Assembly (NCBI RefSeq): GCF_000225705.1
Contig: NZ_JH126468.1
Span: forward strand, 308,818-372,817
Length of the DNA stretch: 64,000 bases
DNA from: Collinsella tanakaei YIT 12063
GTDB lineage: Bacteria > Actinomycetota > Coriobacteriia > Coriobacteriales > Coriobacteriaceae
Direction of reading: 5' to 3'
Made by a program: the position numbers and the translations under genes. Position 1 is the stretch's first letter; each line of letters begins with the position of its first letter. The notes under the pieces are model-generated. The model made no database searches. It saw nothing but the letters and a program-made list of their open reading frames with translations, and had not been told where the DNA came from. Shown here piece after piece: positions 45,491 through 52,198 of the stretch.

Positions 45491-47188
45491 CTACGCCTGC
45501 GAGCGACGCCTCGCAGCCAGGCGATCTGCCAACTCGAGCACGCGGGCATCCAGGCGCGCGCGCCCGGGGTTCACAAAGAAGCGCGCCGTGCACTCCATAA
45601 GCTCACCCGTAATCACCAGATTGTTCTCCCGCAGCGTGGTGCCCGTCGCTGTGATGTCGACGATGCGGTCCGTCATACCAACGATTGGCCCAAGCTCGAT
45701 GTTGCCGTGCAGCGACACGATCTCCGCGTTGACCCCGCGGCTCTCATACCACGCGGCGGCGATGCGCGGGTACTTGGTCGCCACGCGCAAAGATCCACGA
45801 CGTGCATAGGCCCGCTCGGCCAAGCCGGCGCGATCCGCGGGCTCCGCCTCGATGAAACGGCAGGCGCCGTAGTTGAGGTCGACCAGCTGCAGCAGGTTGA
45901 GATCGGCCTCGATAAGGGAATCTCGTCCACAGATGCCGCAGTCCGCACCGCCGCACGCCACGAAGGCGGGGGCATCGGTTGGGCGGACGATGACCAGCTC
46001 CACGTCGCCGATGGTGCCACCGGGACGCATGTCGCGCGAGGAGACGATGAGATGCCGGCCCGGGTCGCGGAAATTGGAAACGTCCAGACCCACGGCCTCA
46101 AGCGCTTCTATGGTGCCGTCCTTGAGCGACCCCTTGGGAACCGCGATTCGCAGGGGCGAGGCGGCTTCGCGCGCCACCGCGTAGTCACCGTCTGCCGCGC
46201 GGGCGGAACCGGTTGCGCCCTCAAGGCGCTCCAGCGAGAAGGCGAAGCCTGCAGCGGGCACGCGGGTGGCGATTCCAAATGCCCCGTCGAGCACGGAGTC
46301 GTAGCGACCTCCGGAGCCAACCGGGTCCGGCAGGCCGCCGGCATAGGCCTTGAACACCAGGCCCGTGTAGTAATCGAAGGAGTTCATGAGCGAGAAGTCG
46401 AAGGCGATGCGCCCTGCTAGGACGTCCCCGTCCTCCGCTTGCGACAGCAAGCCCTTGTAGAGCGCACGCAGCTCCGTGGTCGCGCACTCGTCCGCACCGG
46501 CATCTGCCAGCAGCTCATCCACGCGATCGAGCGCGTCCAGGCCACCGTGGATGCGAGGGATCTCGCACATGGCGCGCGCCACGCACGGCGTGACGCCGCT
46601 TGCGGCAACGCGGTCATCCAGGTCGATAAAGTTGTTGGCATGCACCAGCTTGAGCGCGTCGCGGGAAAGCGCGGCGTCGTTTGCAAGGGCGAGCACCTCT
46701 TTGAAAGGACGAACGCTGCCGCACACGATGCGCCAATCATCCAAACCAAGTGCTTTGAGCGATGAGAGCGCGAGGCCCACGATTTCCTCGTCCGCTTTAC
46801 TGCCGCCCTCGCCGATAAGCTCATAGCCCAGCTGGGTAAACTGGCGCGATCCGCCGGTAAGGCGTGGCTGCTCGCGAACCACCGGCGCCTCATAGCGCAG
46901 GCGCAGAGGCAAGTCGCCGGAGGCCATGCGGGCCGAGACCAGCCGAACGATGGGCAGGGTGTTGTCCGGGCGCACCACCAGCAGCCCGCCGTCGTCATCA
47001 AAAAGCTTGAACGGGGTGTCCGCCATGCGGCCCGCCTGCTCCAGGGAGCGCTTGTCCTCAAGCAGGGGCGTCTCGACCGGAAGATAATGATGCTCGCGCA
47101 AGCAGCCTTTCACCGTAAGCGCGATGTCCTCGCGAAGCTGCGCCTCCTGCGGAAGAATGTCTCTGAATCCCCAAGGCGTCGCCGTCAT
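45491..47188 (-). CDS. hisZG: HisZ-HisG fusion: ATP phosphoribosyltransferase with its regulatory subunit
   Basis: 565 residues in one frame. Residues 1 to about 325 are HisZ (catalytically dead HisRS-like): GFRDILPQEAQLREDI; VETPLLEDKRS; VRPDNTLPIVRLVSARM; and RYDSVLDGAFG. After a linker, residues 346-565 are short-form HisG: LRIAVPKGSLKDGTIEALEA; SSRDMRPGGTIGDVELVIVRP-type strand; DCGICGRDSLIEA; VATKYPRIAAAWYES; and the PRPP-binding loop DITATGTTLRENNLV. These are normally two genes whose products form a hetero-octamer. Here they are covalently joined with no stop, overlap or restart between them. First gene of the his operon. Confidence 0.95.
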   Translation of the reverse strand: MTATPWGFRDILPQEAQLREDIALTVKGCLREHHYLPVETPLLEDKRSLEQAGRMADTPFKLFDDDGGLLVVRPDNTLPIVRLVSARMASGDLPLRLRYEAPVVREQPRLTGGSRQFTQLGYELIGEGGSKADEEIVGLALSSLKALGLDDWRIVCGSVRPFKEVLALANDAALSRDALKLVHANNFIDLDDRVAASGVTPCVARAMCEIPRIHGGLDALDRVDELLADAGADECATTELRALYKGLLSQAEDGDVLAGRIAFDFSLMNSFDYYTGLVFKAYAGGLPDPVGSGGRYDSVLDGAFGIATRVPAAGFAFSLERLEGATGSARAADGDYAVAREAASPLRIAVPKGSLKDGTIEALEAVGLDVSNFRDPGRHLIVSSRDMRPGGTIGDVELVIVRPTDAPAFVACGGADCGICGRDSLIEADLNLLQLVDLNYGACRFIEAEPADRAGLAERAYARRGSLRVATKYPRIAAAWYESRGVNAEIVSLHGNIELGPIVGMTDRIVDITATGTTLRENNLVITGELMECTARFFVNPGRARLDARVLELADRLAARRRSQA

Positions 47189-47242
47189 CGGTACCCCCTT
47201 TCAGCAAATGGCGCGCATGTGTTCGCGCCGACGTAGATGCAT

Positions 47243-47295
47243 AAAAAAATGGACTGGCAAAGCACCAGTCCATTAACTTTATCACAGTAAAGTTA
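47243..47295 (-). promoter_or_regulatory. Leader hairpins upstream of the his operon (possible operator plus attenuator)
   Basis: Read on the minus strand, TAACTTTA-N6-TAAAGTTA (47274-47295) is a perfect 8-bp palindrome. It is followed at once by TGGACTGG-N7-CCAGTCCA (47250-47272) and TTTTTTT, a textbook terminator. The hisZG ATG is only 54 bases beyond the T-tract. Either the terminator ends the upstream DUF4867 transcript, or it attenuates his transcription from a promoter just upstream. The palindrome could be an operator. No His-rich leader peptide or T-box is visible. Confidence 0.6.
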
Positions 47296-47383
47296 TCGTA
47301 TTTTCGCTCCATGCATCCGTAACACGCGCGTGACATTGCGCCGCGTGCGGATGCGCGCGCAATGAGAGAGAGGGTCGCTATGC

Positions 47384-48076
47384 CTAGCTGGCCGCGACAT
47401 CGCCAGCGCCGGCGTCGCTCGCCAAGCTGTCCGCGATGTCGATGTTCTCGCCCACCAAACCGACCCATGCGCCCAGCTCGCCCTTGCCGGATTCCTCATG
47501 AACGATAAGCCATTTGTCGGCCGCCCACAGCATGGCAGCGTCGCCGCCTTGGGCTCCCCGGGGCAACGCGGACTTGGGGCCGTTTGTGCCCTGTGGCAAG
47601 GCGACCAGCACCTTGTAGCCCTCGTCCGCGCACGCCTGGCAAGGAGCGTAGTGAAGCGTGGAGCCGTACACCTCGATCAGCGTGTTCGCGGGGACATGAA
47701 ACGCGCGGACCAGCGATGTATCGAGCTCGCCGTCGATAATCTGCTCCTCGCGGGCAAGCAGCAAAATGAAGTCGCGCGAGCCAAAGTTGAATTCGCTGGC
47801 GCGGTGATACTCGAGGCAGTTGAGCTTGGTGTTATGGCCGTTGCACCAGCCAAGCTGGGCGGGGCGACCGCCAAAGAACAGGGCGGAAAGCGCGGGCGCG
47901 CACGCCATGTTCTCAAGGGCGGGGTCGCTCGCGGAGTAGCTGCGGCCCTCTGGCATAGGGGTCGAGTGCTCCAACGTTTCAGCCAGCTCGACCAGGTACG
48001 CCTGGGGAACGTCGCTCCACACACGACCGTAAGGGCGAAACGCCTCATCCAATACGGATTCGATCTTGATGGCCAT
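47384..48076 (-). CDS. DUF4867-family protein
   Basis: 230 residues from the ATG at 48076 (GGGAGGCCGGTC). N-terminal IESVLDEAFRPYGRVW, then LSALFFGGRPAQLGWCNGHNTKLNCLEYH (a cupin-like metal or sugar site), SRDFILLLAREEQIIDG, and FHVPANTLIEVYGSTLHYAPC. The family is cupin-like and often sits near carbohydrate genes; its function is not known. The C-terminal tail is Asp/Ala-rich. Located upstream of and co-directional with the his operon. Confidence 0.75.
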   Translation of the reverse strand: MAIKIESVLDEAFRPYGRVWSDVPQAYLVELAETLEHSTPMPEGRSYSASDPALENMACAPALSALFFGGRPAQLGWCNGHNTKLNCLEYHRASEFNFGSRDFILLLAREEQIIDGELDTSLVRAFHVPANTLIEVYGSTLHYAPCQACADEGYKVLVALPQGTNGPKSALPRGAQGGDAAMLWAADKWLIVHEESGKGELGAWVGLVGENIDIADSLASDAGAGDVAAS

Positions 48077-48269
48077 GACCGGCCTCCCTTCTCTTGGGCA
48101 CAGCAGCGCCCATCGACGCGGTTCAGCTTGGTGCATTCGATGCGATCGCGCCGGGCACCTGTGCGCCTCAACATTACTGCTCATTTTCGCACAGTATTAA
48201 TCATTTATAAACGATAATCAACATTTCTTTCATCTTTTCCGCCACCCCTTTTGGGCTGGAGCGGTGGTG

Positions 48270-48560
48270 CCAAAAACCGACTTAGTGCGGAAAGGGAAGA
48301 GTGTCAAAAAACGCGTTAGTGCGGAGGTTTGGTCAAATAGTACGTTAGTGCGGTTCGAAGGTCGCCCGACGCAACTTCCGCATGCATCCGCCCATATCGT
48401 CCAAGCCTTCTAGCTTTGGCGATGCGAATACCCTATTCATAAGGTACCCTGCCTATCGCCCTTCCTCTCCGCACTAACGCATTGTTTGACACGCCAGAGA
48501 CCGCACTAAGCCACTATTTGTCCAAACCTCCGCACTAAGCGATTATTTGGCACGCCCGAT
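48270..48560. repeat. Repeat-flanked intergenic element, copy 2 (reverse of copy 1)
   Basis: Left arm: three copies of CAAAnA..TTAGTGCGG at 48270-48290, 48304-48324 and 48333-48353. Right arm: CCGCACTAA..TNTTTG at about 48469-48488, 48501-48520 and 48530-48550. The centre, read on the minus strand, has AGGGTACCTTATGAATAGGG (48432-48451), then TTCGCATC and GGCTTGGACGA at the same spacing as in copy 1. The element lies between DUF4867 and the Gx transporter gene. Together the two copies bracket about 9.4 kb holding DUF4867 and the whole his operon, in inverted orientation. Confidence 0.85.
48345..48440 (-). CDS. Conserved micro-ORF inside the repeat element, copy 2
   Basis: 31 codons plus TAA; begins MNRVFASPKLEGLDD and ends TFEPH. 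AGGG is 7 bases before the ATG. The TAA stop is part of the first flanking CCGCACTAA repeat. The frame matches the micro-ORF at 38706, including the TTC...CCG CAC TAA end if that copy's earlier TGA is ignored. It is either a genuine peptide or conserved DNA that happens to be open. Confidence 0.45.
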   Translation of the reverse strand: MNRVFASPKLEGLDDMGGCMRKLRRATFEPH

Positions 48561-48647
48561 CCGCCGCAGCAACCGCCCTAGTCGCCACCAGGCACAATCG
48601 AACCGTCGCTATAAGAAGAGCCCGTAAAACCAGCTATACTACTCAGC

Positions 48648-49187
48648 ATGATTACGAACGAACACCCACATAGCAACGCCCCCGCATCGCCCGCCAGACG
48701 CGCGGCGCTTTACGGCGTCTTGGCAGCCCTTGCGCTGGTCGCCGGCTATCTTGAGGTCCTGGTTCCGCTTCCCGTCACCATCACCGGTGTCAAACTGGGC
48801 CTGGGCAACGCGATCGTCCTCTTCGCGCTCGAGCGCATGGGGGCCAAGCCGGCCTTCATACTTATGCTTATCAAGGTGGCGTGCTCGACCATGCTCTTCG
48901 CCAACCCGCAAATGTTTGTCTTTAGCATCGCTGGCGGCGTGCTGTCCTGGGCAATTATGGTGGCGGCGCACAAGAGCGGTTTGTTCTCCACCATATCGAT
49001 ATCGGTGCTGGGCGGAATCGCACACAACGCGGGCCAGCTCATCATGGTCGCGCTTACGCTCTCCCCCACCGTCGCCCTTGTCAACGCGCCTGTCCTGGCA
49101 GTCGCCGGAATCATTTGCGGTCTGGCAATCGGCATACTGGTCCAAGCGGTGCTCTCCGCCATTCCGCAGGAGGCGACCCGTGTTTAA
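48648..49187 (+). CDS. Gx transporter family / heptaprenyl diphosphate synthase component I-like membrane protein
   Basis: 179 residues with five or six helices. Family hallmark LVAGYLEVLVPLPVTITGVKLGLGNAIVLFALERMG near the N-terminus (spread over about 36 residues), then VACSTMLFANPQMFVFSIAGG and IAHNAGQLIMVAL. PF07456 proteins are found beside ApbE/Rnf or polyprenyl synthase genes; transport or quinone-related roles are proposed. Its stop overlaps the apbE GTG, so the two are translated together. Confidence 0.88.
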   Translation: MITNEHPHSNAPASPARRAALYGVLAALALVAGYLEVLVPLPVTITGVKLGLGNAIVLFALERMGAKPAFILMLIKVACSTMLFANPQMFVFSIAGGVLSWAIMVAAHKSGLFSTISISVLGGIAHNAGQLIMVALTLSPTVALVNAPVLAVAGIICGLAIGILVQAVLSAIPQEATRV

Positions 49188-50319
49188 GCCGCTTCGCCTC
49201 GTAAATAGCAAGCCCACCGACCGCCCCGGCAATAAAACCGCCGGCACCAGAGCGCGCCTCAACGCGCCCACCGTCCCCGCGCTCACACGCAGGCAAGCCG
49301 TCTGCGCCGCGGCATCAACAGCGGCTCTTGTTGCCGCCGGCCTTGCGGGATGTTCCAAAAACACCAACCAAACGTCCGCCTCGCAGGAAGACTCGTCAAA
49401 GCCCGCCACCGGATCCACCTTCGCGTTCGATACATACTGCACGTTCACCGTGTGGGGGGATGACACTGCCTTGTCCCAGCTATCGGCAGCGTGCGCGCAC
49501 TATGACGAGCTCTTCGACCTCTACAGCCCGTCAAGCGACGTAGCGCGCATCAACGCCGCCCAAGGAGCTGCAACCGCCGTCGATCCCGACACCGCGCAGC
49601 TCATCGCCCTCGCGCTCGAGTACTGCGCCCAGGCAGACGGGCTGTTCGACATAACCATCGGCGCCGTCTCGACGCTATGGGACTTTGAAAAGGGCGTCCG
49701 TCCCAATGACGCGGCCATCGCGGACGCGCTCCAACACGTCGACTGGCATGGGGTGGAAGTGGACGAGGAATCCTCGACGGTTCGGCTTACCGACCCCCAG
49801 GCAAAACTCGACCTGGGCGGCATCGCCAAGGGCTACATCGCAGATCGCCTGTGCGAACTGTTGGCGAGCAAAACCAAAGCCACCGCCGCGGTCATCTCGC
49901 TGGGCGGCAACATCGCCTTCTTTGGCACCAAGCCGGACGCTTCGACCTGGAACACCGGCATCCGCGATCCCAACGACCCCGGCGGAAGCACCGTGGTGGG
50001 CACGGCCCATGTCTCCGGCGGCTCGTTGGTGACCAGCGGTCTCTACGAGCGCACGTTTGAGCTGGACGGCACCACGTACTGGCACATCCTAGACCCCCGC
50101 ACCGGCATGCCCGTCCAAACCGATACCGCCAGCGTAACCGTCGCCTGCCCCTCATCCACCACAGCAGATGCGCTCTCTACCACGCTGTTTGTTGCGGGCA
50201 GCAAAAACGGCGGCGCCCTGGCAGACACCCACCAAGACACCGCCGCCTACTTCATCAAGCTCGATGGCAGCCATGCGGAGAGCTCGCGCTGGCAAGAGCT
50301 CACCAGCTTCGAGTCCTAG
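49180..50319 (+). CDS. apbE: FAD:protein FMN transferase (ApbE), lipoprotein
   Basis: 379 residues from the GTG at 49180 with GGAGGCGACCC. It attaches FMN covalently to Thr/Ser in extracytoplasmic flavoproteins. N-terminal twin-Arg (RRQA, 37-40) and hydrophobic segment, then lipobox LAGC with Cys58: an exported lipoprotein. ApbE motifs: FDTYCTFTVWG, HYDELFDLYSPSSDVARIN, LDLGGIAKGYIADRL, SLGGNIAFFG and HILDPRTGMPVQTDTASVTV. Gut Coriobacteriia rely on flavinylated extracytoplasmic reductases, which gives a plausible role. Confidence 0.94.
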   Translation: MFKPLRLVNSKPTDRPGNKTAGTRARLNAPTVPALTRRQAVCAAASTAALVAAGLAGCSKNTNQTSASQEDSSKPATGSTFAFDTYCTFTVWGDDTALSQLSAACAHYDELFDLYSPSSDVARINAAQGAATAVDPDTAQLIALALEYCAQADGLFDITIGAVSTLWDFEKGVRPNDAAIADALQHVDWHGVEVDEESSTVRLTDPQAKLDLGGIAKGYIADRLCELLASKTKATAAVISLGGNIAFFGTKPDASTWNTGIRDPNDPGGSTVVGTAHVSGGSLVTSGLYERTFELDGTTYWHILDPRTGMPVQTDTASVTVACPSSTTADALSTTLFVAGSKNGGALADTHQDTAAYFIKLDGSHAESSRWQELTSFES

Positions 50320-50366
50320 GCCCCATCTCGCAAGCCCGCCCCCCGCAAGCCCCGCGGCCGCGCCGG

Positions 50367-51314
50367 CTAGGCAAACTCGCCCACGCGCCTTACCTCAGGC
50401 TCAAGGTCAACGCCAAACTGCGCCTTTACCTCGTCTTGAATATGGGCGATCAAGGCGCACACGTCCGCCGCCGTGGCGCGACCGGTATTCACCACAAAGC
50501 CGCAATGCTTCTCGGACACCTGCGCGCCGCCCACGCTCGCCCCGCGAAGGCCTGCGTCCATAATTAGCTTGCCGGCAAAATATCCCTCGGGCCGCTTGAA
50601 GGTGGAGCCGGCGGACGGCATGTCCAAGGGCTGCTTCTCCTCGCGGCGCGCCTGGAAATCATCCATGGCAAAGCGAATGGCATCCGGGCTGTCCGGTGTC
50701 AGCTTAAAGATGGCGCTCAGGACGATGAGCCCATCCGTATTCACGCGGCTCTTGCGGTATCCCATGTTGAGCTGCTCCACGTCCAACGTGCAGACCGACC
50801 CGCGCTGCCCGCGCTTGCTGGGCACGTAGACGTCAACGGACTCCAAAACGTCGGAGGTCTGGCCGCCGTAGGCGCCGGCGTTCATAAAGCACGCGCCGCC
50901 CACCGTAGCGGGAATCCCCCACAGGGGCTCCAGGCCAGAAAGCCCCGCATCCGCGGCGGCAAGCGCCACGTCTCGCAGCAGCGCACCCGCCTGGGCAATA
51001 ACGCGCGCGCCCTCAATGCGCACGTCCGCCATGTTCTCGCGCAGCAGCACCACCACGCCACGAATGCCGCGGTCGCTTACCAGCAAGTCCGACCCATTGC
51101 CAACCACGGTAACGGGGGTCTCGGCAAATGTGCAGGTGTCCAGCACGCGCACCAGCTGCTGGGGATCCTGGGGCTTCACCAGCAAATCGGCCGGTCCGCC
51201 AATCTTAAAGGTGGTGTGCAGCTTCATGGGTTCCACCATAAGCACGTTGTCCTCGCCCACCACGCCGGCAAGGGCGCAAATAAGGTCGGGGTTGAAACTT
51301 TCGTAATCGTGCAT
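50367..51314 (-). CDS. murB: UDP-N-acetylenolpyruvoylglucosamine reductase MurB
   Basis: 315 residues from the ATG at 51314 (AAGGCGG upstream). The frame extends further but runs into the FMN riboswitch on the other strand and has no start signal. Flavoenzyme of peptidoglycan precursor synthesis: TTFKIGGPADLLVKP; VTVVGNGSDLLVSDRGIRGVVV; SGLEPLWGIPATVGGACFMNAGAYGG; SAGSTFKRPEGYFAGKLIMDAGLRG; and HCGFVVNTG. Type I-like order, with the active Ser in PSAGSTFKRP. Confidence 0.95.
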   Translation of the reverse strand: MHDYESFNPDLICALAGVVGEDNVLMVEPMKLHTTFKIGGPADLLVKPQDPQQLVRVLDTCTFAETPVTVVGNGSDLLVSDRGIRGVVVLLRENMADVRIEGARVIAQAGALLRDVALAAADAGLSGLEPLWGIPATVGGACFMNAGAYGGQTSDVLESVDVYVPSKRGQRGSVCTLDVEQLNMGYRKSRVNTDGLIVLSAIFKLTPDSPDAIRFAMDDFQARREEKQPLDMPSAGSTFKRPEGYFAGKLIMDAGLRGASVGGAQVSEKHCGFVVNTGRATAADVCALIAHIQDEVKAQFGVDLEPEVRRVGEFA

Positions 51315-51373
51315 GAGCACCGCCTTGATGTCGCTTGAATTATGCAGCTTAACTATACCCAGCGCACAGCCCC

Positions 51374-51403
51374 TTGCATATGACTCCATCAAGCGAGTAT
51401 AGT
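51374..51403 (+). promoter_or_regulatory. Promoter of the riboflavin uptake operon
   Basis: TTGCAT (51374-51379), an 18-bp spacer and TATAGT (51398-51403). About 15 bases downstream the FMN riboswitch begins. Confidence 0.7.
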
Positions 51404-51417
51404 GGCCTCGCATATGT

Positions 51418-51551
51418 TTCAGGGCGGGGCGAAATTCCCCACCGGCGGTAAATGGATGCGAAACGTGCGTCCACAAGCCCGCGAGCCGCGCAAGCGGTTG
51501 ATCCGGTGCGAATCCGGGGCCGACGGTATAGTCCGGATGAGAGAAACGAGG
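51418..51551 (+). promoter_or_regulatory. FMN riboswitch (RFN element)
   Basis: All conserved RFN blocks are in order: AGGGCGGGGCGAAATTCCCC, ACCGGCGGTAAAT, AGCCCGCGAGC, TGATCCGGTGCGAATCCGG, GGCCGACGGTATAGTCCGGA and TGAGAGAAACGAGG. The ribU ATG at 51561 is about 10 bases after the last block and no separate terminator is visible. Control is therefore probably at translation initiation by hiding the ribosome site when FMN binds. Confidence 0.96.
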
Positions 51552-51560
51552 TCTCCTATT

Positions 51561-52097
51561 ATGAACAACTCTATCGATACCAAGCGAATCGTCCTTGCCG
51601 CGCTGTTTACCGCGGCCTCATTCGCGCTCTCCTTTATCCAAATCCCCATCTTCCCTGCGGCCCCCTGGCTTATGTACGACCCCTCGGGCATCGTCTGCTT
51701 GCTTGCCGCGCTGGCGTTTGGCCCCAAGCTGGGCGCCGCCGTCGCCATCCTGTCCTGGTTGCCGCGCGTCTTCCTCGACCCCTTTGGTGCACCCATGGGT
51801 ATGCTCTCCACGTGCTGCCTCATCATCCCCACAGCGATTATCTACGCCAAGTCCGGCAACACCCGCGCGGGCTCCATCGCGGGCATGGTTTTCGGCGCCG
51901 CGCTGTCCATCGTCGCCGCCTGCGCGCTCAACCTGGTGGTGACGCCGTTGTACACCGCCGTCACCATGGAGCAGGTAGCGGGCATGATCCTGCCCATCCT
52001 GCTACCCTTCAACACCCTTAAGATGGTCATCAACGTGGTTGCCGGCCAAGTGCTGCTGGCCCCCTGCATGAACGTCCTGCACTCCAGCAAGGCATAA
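51561..52097 (+). CDS. ribU: Riboflavin ECF transporter S component RibU
   Basis: 178 residues, six hydrophobic helices: RIVLAALFTAASFALSFIQIPIFPAAPWLMYDPSGIVCLLAALAFGP (covers about 45 residues), FGAPMGMLSTCCLIIPTAIIYAKSGN, VVTPLYTAVTMEQVAGMILP and FNTLKMVINVVAGQVL. The YDPSGI motif is the RibU substrate-region signature. An FMN riboswitch directly precedes it and the ECF energy module follows, which fixes the substrate. Confidence 0.95.
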   Translation: MNNSIDTKRIVLAALFTAASFALSFIQIPIFPAAPWLMYDPSGIVCLLAALAFGPKLGAAVAILSWLPRVFLDPFGAPMGMLSTCCLIIPTAIIYAKSGNTRAGSIAGMVFGAALSIVAACALNLVVTPLYTAVTMEQVAGMILPILLPFNTLKMVINVVAGQVLLAPCMNVLHSSKA

Positions 52098-52198
52098 ACT
52101 CCACGCAAGCCCAGCCTTGCGCAAGCGCGGGCGCGACCACACCGCAACGTGCCCGCTCTTGTCCGTTGCAGCTTTTGCTCACCATTAGAAAGCATCCT

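Noticed and set aside
43926-45809. 627-codon plus-strand frame over hisD
   Set aside because: Antisense to a complete HisD with its catalytic residues; no start signal.
47189-47383. His-rich leader peptide or T-box for the his operon
   Set aside because: No run of His codons and no T-box consensus in the leader; only palindromes are visible.
50367-51476. Longer MurB with a 54-residue N-terminal extension
   Set aside because: The extension overlaps the FMN riboswitch and its promoter on the other strand and has no start signal.
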